Below, piece after piece: positions 34,177-42,912 of a stretch of 64,000 bases of DNA. Each line of letters opens with the position of its first letter. Within the stretch, counting starts at the first letter, position 1. A program made the position numbers and the translations under genes. The DNA comes from Phytoactinopolyspora halophila (GTDB lineage Bacteria; Actinomycetota; Actinomycetes; Jiangellales; Jiangellaceae): positions 1 to 64,000 of the forward strand of contig NZ_QMIG01000010.1 of NCBI RefSeq assembly GCF_003287285.1. Reading direction: 5' to 3'. A model generated the notes under the pieces. The model saw nothing but the letters and a program-made list of their open reading frames with translations, did no database searches and was not told the DNA's origin.

Positions 34177-35135
34177 CAGGCCGTCCTTTTGAAGGGGACC
34201 ACGTCCCCGCCGCTCTGCCCCGTCTCGAGCCGATGCACCAGAGCCATGTACGTGTCTTCCAGGCTCGTGCGCCGCACCTCGAGATCGCCGATTTCGTCGC
34301 CGTGCTCGGCGAACAACTCCCGGACGAACGCGGTGGCGTCGTCGGTGGAGTGCACGAGGAACTCGCCGTCCTGACTCCAGCGCACTTCGGCCTGTCCGGA
34401 TACGCGCCGGGCGAGCTGCTCGGCGCTGCCGTCGGCGACGATCCGGCCGTCGGCGAGGATCAGGATCCGATCCGCCATCTTCTCGGCCTCGTTGAGATCG
34501 TGCGTGGTGAACAGGATGGTCGTGTCGTCGAAGTCGGACAGCCGATGTAAGAGATCGTGGAAGTCGTGGCGGGCGTGCGGGTCGAGCCCTGCGGTCGGCT
34601 CGTCGAGGAATAGCACGTCGGGCCGGCCGACGATGCCGATCGCGACGTCGAGACGCCGGCGCTGCCCGCCCGAGAGCGTGGAGATCCGCCTGTTGGCGTG
34701 TTCCGTCAGGCCCACCATGGCGATCAGCTTGTCGGTCTCTATCGGACGTGGCCGGCCCGGCGTGGCGAACGGGGCATAGTACCGGCCCAGGTGATCAAGG
34801 AGATCACGCACGCGCCAGCGGGCGTGATCACGCCAGGATTGGAGCACGATGCCGAGCCGGGCGCGCCATCGTTCATCTCCCGTGGCGGGTTCGGTGCCGA
34901 GGACGCGGACGTCGCCGGCCGACCGGATCCGGAAGCCTTCCAGGATCTCGATGGTGGTGGTCTTGCCAGCGCCGTTCGGGCCGAGGAGGGCGATGACCTC
35001 GCCGCGATGGACCGAGAAGTTCACTCCCGTGATCACATCCATGGTGCCGTACCGCATCCGGAGCCCGCGAACGTCGATGACGGCCCCGCCGTCGGGGGTC
35101 TCTGCCGCCGGAGCGGGGGCTGTCGCCGCAGTCAT
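34176..35135 (-). CDS. ABC transporter ATP-binding protein, 319 aa
   Basis: ABC-2 exporter ATPase with Walker A GPNGAGKTTTIEIL, Q-loop VLQSW, signature LSGGQRRRLDVAIG, Walker B VLFLDEPTAGLDP and switch histidine FTTHDLNEAEKM. The ~95-residue tail after the domain is normal for drug-type exporters. ATG 35135 has AAGGAG 8-10 nt upstream. The upstream leader is conspicuously AT-rich (35150-35200) and probably holds the promoter and operator of the operon ATPase-permease-Xre. Confidence 0.93.
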   Translation of the reverse strand: MTAATAPAPAAETPDGGAVIDVRGLRMRYGTMDVITGVNFSVHRGEVIALLGPNGAGKTTTIEILEGFRIRSAGDVRVLGTEPATGDERWRARLGIVLQSWRDHARWRVRDLLDHLGRYYAPFATPGRPRPIETDKLIAMVGLTEHANRRISTLSGGQRRRLDVAIGIVGRPDVLFLDEPTAGLDPHARHDFHDLLHRLSDFDDTTILFTTHDLNEAEKMADRILILADGRIVADGSAEQLARRVSGQAEVRWSQDGEFLVHSTDDATAFVRELFAEHGDEIGDLEVRRTSLEDTYMALVHRLETGQSGGDVVPFKRTA

Positions 35136-35360
35136 CTGAACAAAGCTCCTTGTATTGAAGAAATATCGTTGACTACGAAAAATAGCACAAGTACTACATC
35201 TACGCGAGAGCGGCTTCGCTCGCCTGGGCATATGGCACAGATCTGCACGTGAGTAGGATGTCGTCACGTGGCCGCACGGTAGAGGTGGGCCATCAGCCCG
35301 GCCCGGTCATGGCTGGGCCGTGCCCTATTGCTCGGGCTAGCCTCAGGTAGCCTGTTTTCA

Positions 35361-35432
35361 GGGCCTCTAGCTCAATGGCAGAGCTGCGGACTTTTAATCC
35401 GTAGGTTCAGGGTTCGAGTCCCTGGGGGCCCA
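35361..35432 (+). tRNA. tRNA-Lys (anticodon TTT)
   Basis: Cloverleaf: acceptor GGGCCTC/GGGGCCC, D arm GCTCAATGGCAGAGC, anticodon stem GCGGA/TCCGT around CTTTTAA (anticodon TTT), T arm with GGTTCGAGTCC, discriminator A. The next bases are CC but not CCA in the tRNA sense. It stands alone between the ABC operon and a membrane-anchored unknown. Confidence 0.96.
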
Positions 35433-35546
35433 CCGCTCTGAACTGCATGTTCAGCCCCGTAAGTCCAGCGTTCGCATACCGGCAGGGCGGAAGACCCACC
35501 GAGGCCCAGATCTCACGTCGGAGGATGCTCGATTTATCTTTCCAGT

Positions 35547-36200
35547 ATGGCGTTGAGTCGCAAGCAGGGTTACTGCGCAGCCGCTGGCCTCTTCGCAGCA
35601 ATCGTGTTGGGATCCCTAGCTGTCATGACCCTGACGGCGAACACGGGCGACACGCGGGCGGATGCCAAGGCAGCGGGCGACGTGCAGGCGGCTGCCAAGG
35701 TAGCGGCTGAGCAAGGCGTTCATGGCCCGGCGCAGTGGTCGCTTGAAGAGTTTCCGATCTCCGCCTTGTTGTCAGCGCAGAAATCCCAGGACGAGTTGCC
35801 AGGGTCACATGCCGAAGGCATCGAGACCAGCACGTCACGCCTGGTGGGACGAACTGAAGATGCCACGCACTGGGTCACGATCGACAAAGAGGGAAGCATC
35901 TGCCTGATTACGGCGCTGGACACCGCCACGCCCAAAGGCGGGCAAACGTGCACGACGAGCGAGCGGTTCGAACGCCGCGGGTTGACTCTATGGACCGCGG
36001 GTCGCGCGGATGAGCCGAGCAGCGAAGCTCACCTCGTTCCCGACGGGTTCGCCGACGCTGTCGCCGAGAGCACAGGCTGGCAACGCAAATCGCAGAATCT
36101 CGTGGTCAGTGATCCGAACGCGCCGCCGATACCTCGATCCGCGGCAACCGTCGAAACTCGCGCCGGGAAGCTGACTGTTGACGATTTTCCACCCCGATAG
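35547..36200 (+). CDS. Hypothetical membrane-anchored secreted protein, 217 aa
   Basis: I do not recognise the family. One N-terminal helix (GLFAAIVLGSLAVMTLTA, residues 15-32) anchors the protein; the rest should be outside the membrane. The region just after it repeats imperfectly (RADAKAAGDVQAAAKVAAE, from a duplicated GCCAAGG-AGCGG unit). The outer part contains HWVTIDKEGSICLITALDT, CTTSERFERRGLTLW and HLVPDGFADAVAE. Two cysteines (near residues 120 and 133) could form a disulfide. ATG 35547 lies 115 nt after tRNA-Lys with no obvious partner. Confidence 0.75.
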   Translation: MALSRKQGYCAAAGLFAAIVLGSLAVMTLTANTGDTRADAKAAGDVQAAAKVAAEQGVHGPAQWSLEEFPISALLSAQKSQDELPGSHAEGIETSTSRLVGRTEDATHWVTIDKEGSICLITALDTATPKGGQTCTTSERFERRGLTLWTAGRADEPSSEAHLVPDGFADAVAESTGWQRKSQNLVVSDPNAPPIPRSAATVETRAGKLTVDDFPPR

Positions 36201-36314
36201 CAATGACGACGAACCCACCCGGCCTTCAAAGCGGACGGCAGGCAAGAATGCTGGTGGAGGACCGATGCCGGCGGCGATGATTCGTCACCAGGCAGATGTG
36301 GTTTGGGAGCGCGG

Positions 36315-36971
36315 CTACGCCGTCGCCACGGGTAGCTCGGCCAGGCGCCATTCGAGCATCCCGTCGGCCAGGCGGCGAGCGTCGCGCCCGTGCGCGGTCA
36401 GCAGGCGAACCGCCTCGTGTGCCATGACGCAGTAGGCGCCGCGGCAGTACGCGACGATCTCTTGATCGACGGGCAGCTCGGCGAGCTTGTCGGCCAGTTG
36501 GTCCACCGGTACGGAGATCGCGCCGGGGATGTGGCCCGCCACATACTCTTCGTGTGGGCGCACATCGAGCACCATGACGTCCCCGTCGCGGGCGCGGCGC
36601 AGCAGGTCCTCGCGGCTGACCTGCTCGGTGTCCGGGCCGAGATAGGCGGCCCGGGCATTTTCGACGTCGGAGAGATGCGCGTTGGCCACCTGGCGCAGCA
36701 GCGTGTAGAGCGCCGCGACGTCGGTGCCCGCCAGGCGGTAGTACACCTTGGTGCCCTCCTTGCGGGTGGCCACCAGATTGGCTTGTTTGAGGGTTTGCAG
36801 GTGCGCTGACGCCGTGGTCAGCCCGAGCTCCGCGGCGCGCGCCAGCGACTCGACGGTCCGCTCGCCCTGCGCCAGGAGGTCCAGCAGCTCCAGGCGTTTC
36901 CCGCTACCCAGTGCCTTGCCCACGCGGGCGAACTGGTCGAACAACGCTGCCTTGGCATCTCGGTCACCCAT
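36315..36971 (-). CDS. ArsR-type regulator fused to a rhodanese domain, 218 aa
   Basis: A winged-helix ArsR/SmtB domain (residues ~10-95: GKRLELLDLLAQGERTVESLA then TTASAHLQTLKQANLVATRK) is joined to a rhodanese domain (~120-215) with DVRPHEEYVAGHIPGAISVP and the active-site loop AYCRGAYC. The cysteine is present, so the rhodanese can carry persulfide. Family logic: sense reactive sulfur and control the divergent sulfur operon. ATG 36971 faces the divergent gene at 37052 with an inverted repeat between them. Confidence 0.92.
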   Translation of the reverse strand: MGDRDAKAALFDQFARVGKALGSGKRLELLDLLAQGERTVESLARAAELGLTTASAHLQTLKQANLVATRKEGTKVYYRLAGTDVAALYTLLRQVANAHLSDVENARAAYLGPDTEQVSREDLLRRARDGDVMVLDVRPHEEYVAGHIPGAISVPVDQLADKLAELPVDQEIVAYCRGAYCVMAHEAVRLLTAHGRDARRLADGMLEWRLAELPVATA

Positions 36972-36994
36972 CGATTTCTCCAATCTTCTATGGA

Positions 36995-37012
36995 ATAGTG
37001 TATAGGAACTAT
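36995..37012. promoter_or_regulatory. Candidate operator between the divergent sulfur genes
   Basis: ATAGT (36995-36999) and ACTAT (37008-37012) form an inverted repeat with 8-nt spacing in an AT-rich patch of the 80-bp divergent gap. It is the obvious binding place for the ArsR-rhodanese protein. Confidence 0.5.
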
Positions 37013-37051
37013 GAAGAAGTCGTACCCGATCGACGCCAGGAAGGCGGAAAC

Positions 37052-38413
37052 ATGGCTGCGGTAGATGTCGTCCCGCTGGTCGACGAAGGACTCGGAAACT
37101 CCGCCTATCTCGTGGACCTCGGCGACGGGCGTGCACTCGTGGTGGACGTCAGCCTCGACCTGCGTGCTGCCTGGAACGCGGCGCAGCGGCGTGGACTTGC
37201 GCTGGGATTCGCGGCGGACACGCACCTGCATGCCGATTTCCTCTCCGGCGCCCGTCAGCTGGCCGCGACAGAGGGTACGCGGGTGCTGGCGGCAGCGGAG
37301 GGACACCGGGAGTTCGCGCACACCGGCCTGCGCGACGGCGACGACGTCGATCTCGGTGGGCTGCGGCTGCAAGCGCTGGCCACGCCGGGGCATACGCACG
37401 AGCACCTCTCGTTCCTGCTGCTCGATGACGACAAACCGATCGGGGTGTTCACGGGAGGCTCGCTGCTGGTGGGGGCCGCCGCACGCACCGACCTGGTTTC
37501 GCCGGAGCAGACCGAGGCGCTGGCACGTCAGCAGTATGCATCGTTGCAGCGCCTGGCGTCGCTCCCGGACGAGGTGCCGGTATGGCCGACGCACGGCGCC
37601 GGCTCGTTTTGCTCCGCGCCACCAGGTACGCAGCGCACCAGCACCATCGGGCAGGAGAAGGCCACGAACCCGTTGCTGCGTGCCAGCGATGAGGATTCTT
37701 TCGTCGCCACGTTGCTGGACTCGCTGGGCAGCTTCCCGCCGTACTTCTTGCGCCTGTCCGAGATCAACCGCCGGGGCCCGGCAGTATTCGACGCGGAGCC
37801 GGGCCTGCCGGCGCTGGACGTGGCGACGGTGCGCGCATTGCTGGACGACGGCGCCCAGATCATCGATACGCGCCCGGTGCCGGAGTTCGCCGCGGGTCAC
37901 GTGCCGGGAGCGGTTTCGATCCCACTACGCCCGGCATTCGTCTCCTGGCTCGGATGGCTCGCTTCGCACGAGCGCCCGCTCGTCGTCGTGCGCGGGGCCG
38001 ATCAAGATCCGGCCGAGATCGCGTGGCAAGCCGCCAAGATCGGTTACACCAACCTCGCGGGCGAGCTGGACGGTGCAGTCGGCGCCTGGACCGCCGCAGG
38101 ATTATCCACGTCCAGTACTCGGGTGGTGTGGCCGGAGCACGTCGGCCAGGGCCAGGTGCTTGACGTTCGCCAGACATCCGAGTTCGCGGCCGGGCACCTG
38201 CCCGGTGCCCGGCACGTCGAACTCGGTTCGCTCGCCGACCGTGCCGGCGAGGTGCCGCGCGAGCCGACCGTGATCATGTGCGGGCACGGCGAGCGTGCCA
38301 TGGGCGCGGCGAGCCTGCTCGAACGAGCCGGCCACCGCGACCTCGCCGTCATGGTCGGTGGTCCCGACGACTGGGCGCGCACCACCGGTCGGGGACTGGA
38401 AACGGGAACGTGA
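37052..38413 (+). CDS. MBL-fold persulfide dioxygenase-like protein with two rhodanese domains, 453 aa
   Basis: N-terminal metallo-beta-lactamase domain with THLHADFLSGA (metal site of the HADF variant found in CstB/Blh-type persulfide dioxygenases) and TPGHTHEHLSFLL. Two rhodanese domains follow (about 265-355 and 365-450). The second has the active loop MCGHGERAMGA with a cysteine; the first has VVRGADQDPA at that place and no cysteine, so it is inactive. Expected role: oxidise glutathione/low-molecular-weight persulfide to sulfite. ATG 37052 has AGGAAGG upstream. Overlaps the MFS gene by 4 nt. Confidence 0.9.
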   Translation: MAAVDVVPLVDEGLGNSAYLVDLGDGRALVVDVSLDLRAAWNAAQRRGLALGFAADTHLHADFLSGARQLAATEGTRVLAAAEGHREFAHTGLRDGDDVDLGGLRLQALATPGHTHEHLSFLLLDDDKPIGVFTGGSLLVGAAARTDLVSPEQTEALARQQYASLQRLASLPDEVPVWPTHGAGSFCSAPPGTQRTSTIGQEKATNPLLRASDEDSFVATLLDSLGSFPPYFLRLSEINRRGPAVFDAEPGLPALDVATVRALLDDGAQIIDTRPVPEFAAGHVPGAVSIPLRPAFVSWLGWLASHERPLVVVRGADQDPAEIAWQAAKIGYTNLAGELDGAVGAWTAAGLSTSSTRVVWPEHVGQGQVLDVRQTSEFAAGHLPGARHVELGSLADRAGEVPREPTVIMCGHGERAMGAASLLERAGHRDLAVMVGGPDDWARTTGRGLETGT

Positions 38414-39693
38414 CCGGGACGAAACGGCCGACGCGGCTGGGGCTGCGCGCCAACCTCGCCCAGTTCAGCCTTCTCGTGGCGGTCAATGCCCTGGTAGGAG
38501 GCATGGTGGGGCAGCAGCAAGGCGTCCTGCCGCTGCTGGCCGAGCGGGAGTTTCACCTCACCGGTTACACGTTCTTGCTGACCTACGTATTCGTCTTCGG
38601 GGTGACGAAAGCCGCCACCAACTACTTTGCCGGCACGTGGTCGGATCGATTCGGCCGCAAGCCCGTGCTGCTCGTCGGGTGGCTGATCGCGTTGCCGGTG
38701 CCGCTCATGCTGATTTGGGCGCCAAGCTGGGGCTGGGTCGTCGCGGCGAACCTGCTGCTCGGTATCAACCAGGGCCTGACCTGGTCCACCACGGTGATCA
38801 TGAAGATCGATATCGTCGGGCCACGGAAGCGCGGCATGGCCATGGGATTCAACGAGGCCGCCGGGTACGGGGCGCTCGCCGTCACCGCCGTGCTCGCCGG
38901 TTACCTCGGCGCCCGCTACGGGCTACGCCCCGCACCATTCCTGCTCGGCTTGTCCTATGCCGCACTCGGACTCGGCCTGTCCACCTTCTTCGTGCGGGAA
39001 ACCCGCGAGCATGCCCGCCTGGAGGCCGGCGAGGACGCCCGCGCCAGCGGCCACGCACGAGTGGAGTCCGACATCACGAACCGGCAGGTCTTCGGCCGCA
39101 CGACGGTCGGCGAACCCGCGCTTTCCTCGGCCAGCCAAGCTGGCATGGTCAACAACCTCAACTTCGGGCTGTCCTGGGGATTGTTCCCGCTCCTGTTTGC
39201 CTCCGCTGGCGTATCCGCGGAACGAATCGGCGTCCTCATCGCCCTCTACCCGGCGGTTTGGGGCACCGGGCAACTCGTGACGGGGGCTCTCTCCGACCGG
39301 TGGGGCCGCAAGCACCTCATCACGTCCGGGATGCTGGCGCAGGCTGCCGGGCTTGCGGTGCTCGCCGCCGTGGACACGTTCTCGTGGTGGGTGGTCGCCG
39401 CCGTGCTGCTCGGAGCGGGCACTGCCATGGTCTACCCCACCTTGCTCGCCACCATCGGCGACGTCGCCCGGCCGAGCTGGCGGGGGCGCGCTGTGGGGGT
39501 ATACCGGCTCTGGCGCGACAGCGGCTATGCGGCCGGCGCGCTCGTCGGCGGCGTGGTCGCCGACGTGTGGGGACTGCGCCCGGCCGTCTGGGCGGCGGCG
39601 GTCATCAGCGTCGTGTCCGGCATCGTCGTCGCCGTGCGCATGTACGAAACGCACCCTCGAGCCGGCAGCAACCTCATCGAGGACACACCATGA
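38410..39693 (+). CDS. MFS transporter of the sulfur operon, 427 aa
   Basis: Twelve-helix major facilitator protein. Loop 2-3 motif FAGTWSDRFGRKPVLL and its C-terminal twin VTGALSDRWGRKHLIT mark the two halves. The start is GTG 38410, overlapping the stop of the MBL-rhodanese gene. Position between a persulfide-oxidising enzyme and a cysteine desulfurase suggests movement of a sulfur compound (sulfite, thiosulfate or a thiol), which is inferred only. A stop-free frame in another phase runs across the gene but is a shadow. Confidence 0.92.
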   Translation: MTGTKRPTRLGLRANLAQFSLLVAVNALVGGMVGQQQGVLPLLAEREFHLTGYTFLLTYVFVFGVTKAATNYFAGTWSDRFGRKPVLLVGWLIALPVPLMLIWAPSWGWVVAANLLLGINQGLTWSTTVIMKIDIVGPRKRGMAMGFNEAAGYGALAVTAVLAGYLGARYGLRPAPFLLGLSYAALGLGLSTFFVRETREHARLEAGEDARASGHARVESDITNRQVFGRTTVGEPALSSASQAGMVNNLNFGLSWGLFPLLFASAGVSAERIGVLIALYPAVWGTGQLVTGALSDRWGRKHLITSGMLAQAAGLAVLAAVDTFSWWVVAAVLLGAGTAMVYPTLLATIGDVARPSWRGRAVGVYRLWRDSGYAAGALVGGVVADVWGLRPAVWAAAVISVVSGIVVAVRMYETHPRAGSNLIEDTP

Positions 39694-40868
39694 CCGTCCC
39701 CACCACACTCCGTCGCGGACCCGTCTATATGGACTACAACGCCACCACACCGGTCGATCCGCGGGTGGTCGAGGCATGCTTGCCGTATCTGACCGACCAC
39801 TTCGGCAACCCATCCAGCGGCCACGCCTATGGGAAGGCTGCACACGAGGCCGTGATCACAGCACGGGGATCGGTCGCCGGGCTCCTTGACTGCGCACCGG
39901 ATGATGTCGTGTTCACCGGCGGTGGCTCCGAGTCGGACACCCTGGCCATCCGGGGCGCGGCGCTCGCTCACCGCGCTCGTGGCAGCCACATCATCACGCA
40001 AGCCACCGAACACCCCGCCGTCCTCGCCGCCTGCGACAGCCTCGCCCGGTTACACGGATTCCGGATCACCCGCCTGCCCGTGGATGACACCGGGAAGGTC
40101 GATCCCGCCGAGCTCGATGCCGCCATCACCCCGGACACCGTGCTGGTCTCGATCATGCACGCCAACAACGAAACCGGCACGGTGCAACCCATCGAAGACC
40201 TCGCCGATCGGGCCCATGCTCACGGTGTCGTGTTCCACACGGACGCCTCCCAAACCGCCGGAAAGGCAGGGATCTCGGTACGCCGACTCGGCGTCGATCT
40301 GATGACGGTCACCGGGCACAAGATGTATGCACCAAAAGGCATCGGCGTGCTCTACGTTCGACCAGGACTTCAGCTCGAACCAGCCATCTACGGTGGCGGG
40401 CAGGAGCGCGGCCTGCGCGCCGGCACCGAAAACGTCGCTCTCATCGTCGCCTTCGGCCATGCTGCTCGGCTTGCGCGGGACAACCACATCGCTGAAGGAC
40501 GGCACTTTCGTCACCTGCGCGACACGCTCCACCAGCAACTCGACCAGCAACTACCCGGCCGCGTGCACCTCAACGGTCACCCCACCAGCCGCCTGCCCAA
40601 CACCCTCAACATCAGCATCGACGGCGTCCCAGGAGCCCGGGCCCTCGACGCCACGCCAGACGTCGCCGCTTCCTCTGGTTCTGCCTGCCATGAAGGCGAA
40701 ACGCAGCCCTCGATGGTGCTCACCGCCATGAGCCTCCCTGCCGAGCGCGCCCGGTGCGCACTTCGCCTCACACTTGGTCGATGGAGCACCCATGACGACA
40801 TCAGCCGAGCTGCCACGTCGCTCAGCGAGACCGCGCACGCCATCGAGCGGGAGAGCCGTGCACGCTGA
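39690..40868 (+). CDS. Cysteine desulfurase (NifS/IscS family), 392 aa
   Basis: PLP enzyme making alanine and enzyme-bound persulfide from cysteine. The N-terminus VYMDYNATTPVDPRV, cofactor lysine in TVTGHKMYAPKGIG, GGGQERGLRAGTEN and the persulfide cysteine in ASSGSACHEGE are all present. The short active loop after the cysteine is group-I like but compact. Overlaps the MFS stop by 4 nt. In this operon it is more likely a dedicated sulfane-sulfur enzyme than the general Fe-S cluster protein, because no Fe-S scaffold gene is present. Confidence 0.93.
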   Translation: MTVPTTLRRGPVYMDYNATTPVDPRVVEACLPYLTDHFGNPSSGHAYGKAAHEAVITARGSVAGLLDCAPDDVVFTGGGSESDTLAIRGAALAHRARGSHIITQATEHPAVLAACDSLARLHGFRITRLPVDDTGKVDPAELDAAITPDTVLVSIMHANNETGTVQPIEDLADRAHAHGVVFHTDASQTAGKAGISVRRLGVDLMTVTGHKMYAPKGIGVLYVRPGLQLEPAIYGGGQERGLRAGTENVALIVAFGHAARLARDNHIAEGRHFRHLRDTLHQQLDQQLPGRVHLNGHPTSRLPNTLNISIDGVPGARALDATPDVAASSGSACHEGETQPSMVLTAMSLPAERARCALRLTLGRWSTHDDISRAATSLSETAHAIERESRAR

Positions 40869-40923
40869 ATCCACGTCGAAAAGCGCTTTCCGCGATCGAT
40901 TGACGTGATCTCAGCGTGCACGG
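40856..40923. terminator. Long hairpin after the sulfur operon
   Basis: CCGTGCACGCTGA (40856-40868) and TCAGCGTGCACGG (40911-40923) are perfect 13-nt arms. They extend inwards to 22 nt with three mismatches (ACGTC / GACGT), around a loop containing AAAGCGCTTT. The left arm ends exactly with the TGA of the desulfurase gene. No T-run follows, so it may stall or stabilise rather than terminate. Confidence 0.6.
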
Positions 40924-41004
40924 GGCGCCGCGCCCGATGTCCGGCATGCCCGGTGGCTGACCCCGCGGCCCGCGGCGGCGGGCCACGATGGTAAAAGTGC
41001 AAGC

Positions 41005-42807
41005 GTGACTTCTGCCGCGAAGCCGACGATCACCGATCTTCTCGAACTCCACGCCTGGACCGTCTTCGACGTCGATCCCGAGGGCAGGGTGCTGGCCGGC
41101 TCGGACGCGAATGGTTCGATGCAGCTGGTCGAGCTCGATCCGCAGGGTGCCCGCACGCCGTTGACCGCGCTACCGGGGGCGTGCTCCGGACGGTACCTGC
41201 CGGGGCGGCGCACCGTTGTGGTGCAACACGACAATGGTGGCGACGAGTGTTTACAGCTCTCGCTTCTCGACGTCGAACCGCCGCCGTCCACGCCCGCAGG
41301 ATTGGACGATCTCGAACCCCTGGTGCACGATCCCGCATACGTTCACGCGCTGGTGGACGTCCAGCCCGGTCGCGTGGTGTATCGCACCAACCGCCGCAAC
41401 GAGATCGACTTCGACGTCATCGTCCGGGAACTCGACAGCGGAGCCGAGCGGGTTCTCTACGACGACGGCGGTTACGTGTCCGAGGTGGATGTTGACGGGG
41501 ACACGGCTGCGGTCACACTGTTCTCGCTGCAGCCGGCGTCGACGCAGGTGAGGCTGGCCCGAGGCGGTCAGGTGACGGACGTCACGGCCGCCGACGACCA
41601 CGCCTTGCACACGCCGGTGAGGCTGATCTCCGGCACGGACACCCTCGTGATGTCGTCCAACCACGGGCGGGACTTCCGTGCTGTGGTGAAGGTGGACGGG
41701 GCGCAGAATTGGACGACGCTGCTCGCCTCCGACGAGCATGACGTGAGCGCGCGGCCGTCGCCCGACGGTTCCCGGTTGCTGATCATCCGGAATGTCGACG
41801 GTGGCGACGAGCTGGCGATCCACGGCCCGGACGGCGAATGGCAGGCCGACATACCGCTCGTCCGGAATGGCGTGGTGACGGCCGCGTGGTCGCAAGATTC
41901 CGCGTTTCTTGCCATCGGTGTGGACTCGCCGACGAGCCCGGGTGATGTCTTGCTGTTCGACACCTCCACGGGAGAGCTGCGGACGCTGGTGGACGGGACC
42001 GAGCAGATGACGCCGGAGCTGCGCGATGCGCTGATCGATCCCACGAGCGTGCTGGTTCCCGCCCGGGATGGCGAGATGATCCCGTGCTACGTGTACTCTC
42101 CGCCCGAGCCGGTGCCCGGCATGTCCGGCTCGGTGGTGATGAACATCCACGGTGGTCCGGAGGCGCAGGCCCGGCGCCAGTTCAGCCCGATCAACCAGGC
42201 GCTGGCCGCGGCAGGACACGTCGTGCTCGTGCCGAACGTGCGCGGCTCCACCGGTTACGGCAAGCGCTGGTACTCGATGGACGACGTCCGGCTGCGGCTG
42301 GAGGCGGTGCTGGACATCGTCGACATCCGCTCGTGGGTGCCGTCCGTCGGTGGTGATCCGGACCGGATCGCGCTCTATGGGGGCAGCTACGGCGGGTACC
42401 TGGTGCTCGCTTGCTTGACGATGCATCCGGGCCTCTGGGCGGCAGGCGTCGACATCGTCGGCATCTCGTCGCTGGTCAGCTTCCTGGAAAACACCTCGCC
42501 CTACCGGCGCGCGATTCGCGAGCGGGAATACGGAAGCCTCGAACACGACCGGGAGTTCCTCGTCGAAGCTTCCCCGCTGACGTACCTGCATGCGATGGAT
42601 ACGCCCCTGCTCGTGGTGCACGGCGCGAACGACCCCCGGGTGCCGCTGAGCGAATCCGAGCAGATCAAGGCGGCGCTGGACGAGAAGGGCGTGCCGTGCA
42701 CGCTGATCGTCTACGACGATGAAGGCCACGGGCTGGCCAAGCGAGCCAACCGGCTCGACGCTTACCCGGCCGCGATGTCTTTCATCGCCGAGCAGGTACG
42801 CGCCTGA
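41005..42807 (+). CDS. S9-family serine peptidase (prolyl oligopeptidase-like), 600 aa
   Basis: Cytoplasmic acylaminoacyl-peptidase-like enzyme. An N-terminal beta-propeller (to ~370) is followed by the alpha/beta hydrolase domain: nucleophile GGSYGGYLVLA, acid in HGANDPRVPLS and catalytic histidine in DEGHGLAKRANR. NIHGGPEAQARRQFSPINQA in pieces and PNVRGSTGYGKRW are further S9C blocks. GTG 41005 is chosen; no signal peptide is present. Stands alone. Confidence 0.93.
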   Translation: MTSAAKPTITDLLELHAWTVFDVDPEGRVLAGSDANGSMQLVELDPQGARTPLTALPGACSGRYLPGRRTVVVQHDNGGDECLQLSLLDVEPPPSTPAGLDDLEPLVHDPAYVHALVDVQPGRVVYRTNRRNEIDFDVIVRELDSGAERVLYDDGGYVSEVDVDGDTAAVTLFSLQPASTQVRLARGGQVTDVTAADDHALHTPVRLISGTDTLVMSSNHGRDFRAVVKVDGAQNWTTLLASDEHDVSARPSPDGSRLLIIRNVDGGDELAIHGPDGEWQADIPLVRNGVVTAAWSQDSAFLAIGVDSPTSPGDVLLFDTSTGELRTLVDGTEQMTPELRDALIDPTSVLVPARDGEMIPCYVYSPPEPVPGMSGSVVMNIHGGPEAQARRQFSPINQALAAAGHVVLVPNVRGSTGYGKRWYSMDDVRLRLEAVLDIVDIRSWVPSVGGDPDRIALYGGSYGGYLVLACLTMHPGLWAAGVDIVGISSLVSFLENTSPYRRAIREREYGSLEHDREFLVEASPLTYLHAMDTPLLVVHGANDPRVPLSESEQIKAALDEKGVPCTLIVYDDEGHGLAKRANRLDAYPAAMSFIAEQVRA

Positions 42808-42900
42808 CGACCACCTCGCGCGACAGCACCGGGCACCACCAGCGACGCGCGACGGCGTGGCCACGTGTGGCCGAGCATGGCCGTTCGTGGCAAATTATGG

Positions 42901-42912
42901 GAACATGTGTTC
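42901..42912. promoter_or_regulatory. LexA (SOS) box overlapping the dinB start
   Basis: GAACATGTGTTC is a perfect GAAC-N4-GTTC LexA box of the actinobacterial/Gram-positive type. It ends one base before GTG 42913, so bound LexA would cover the start region itself. Confidence 0.8.

Noticed and set aside
38295-39689. Long open frame upstream of the cysteine desulfurase
   Set aside because: It reads the MFS gene out of frame and has arginine-rich, non-protein-like composition.
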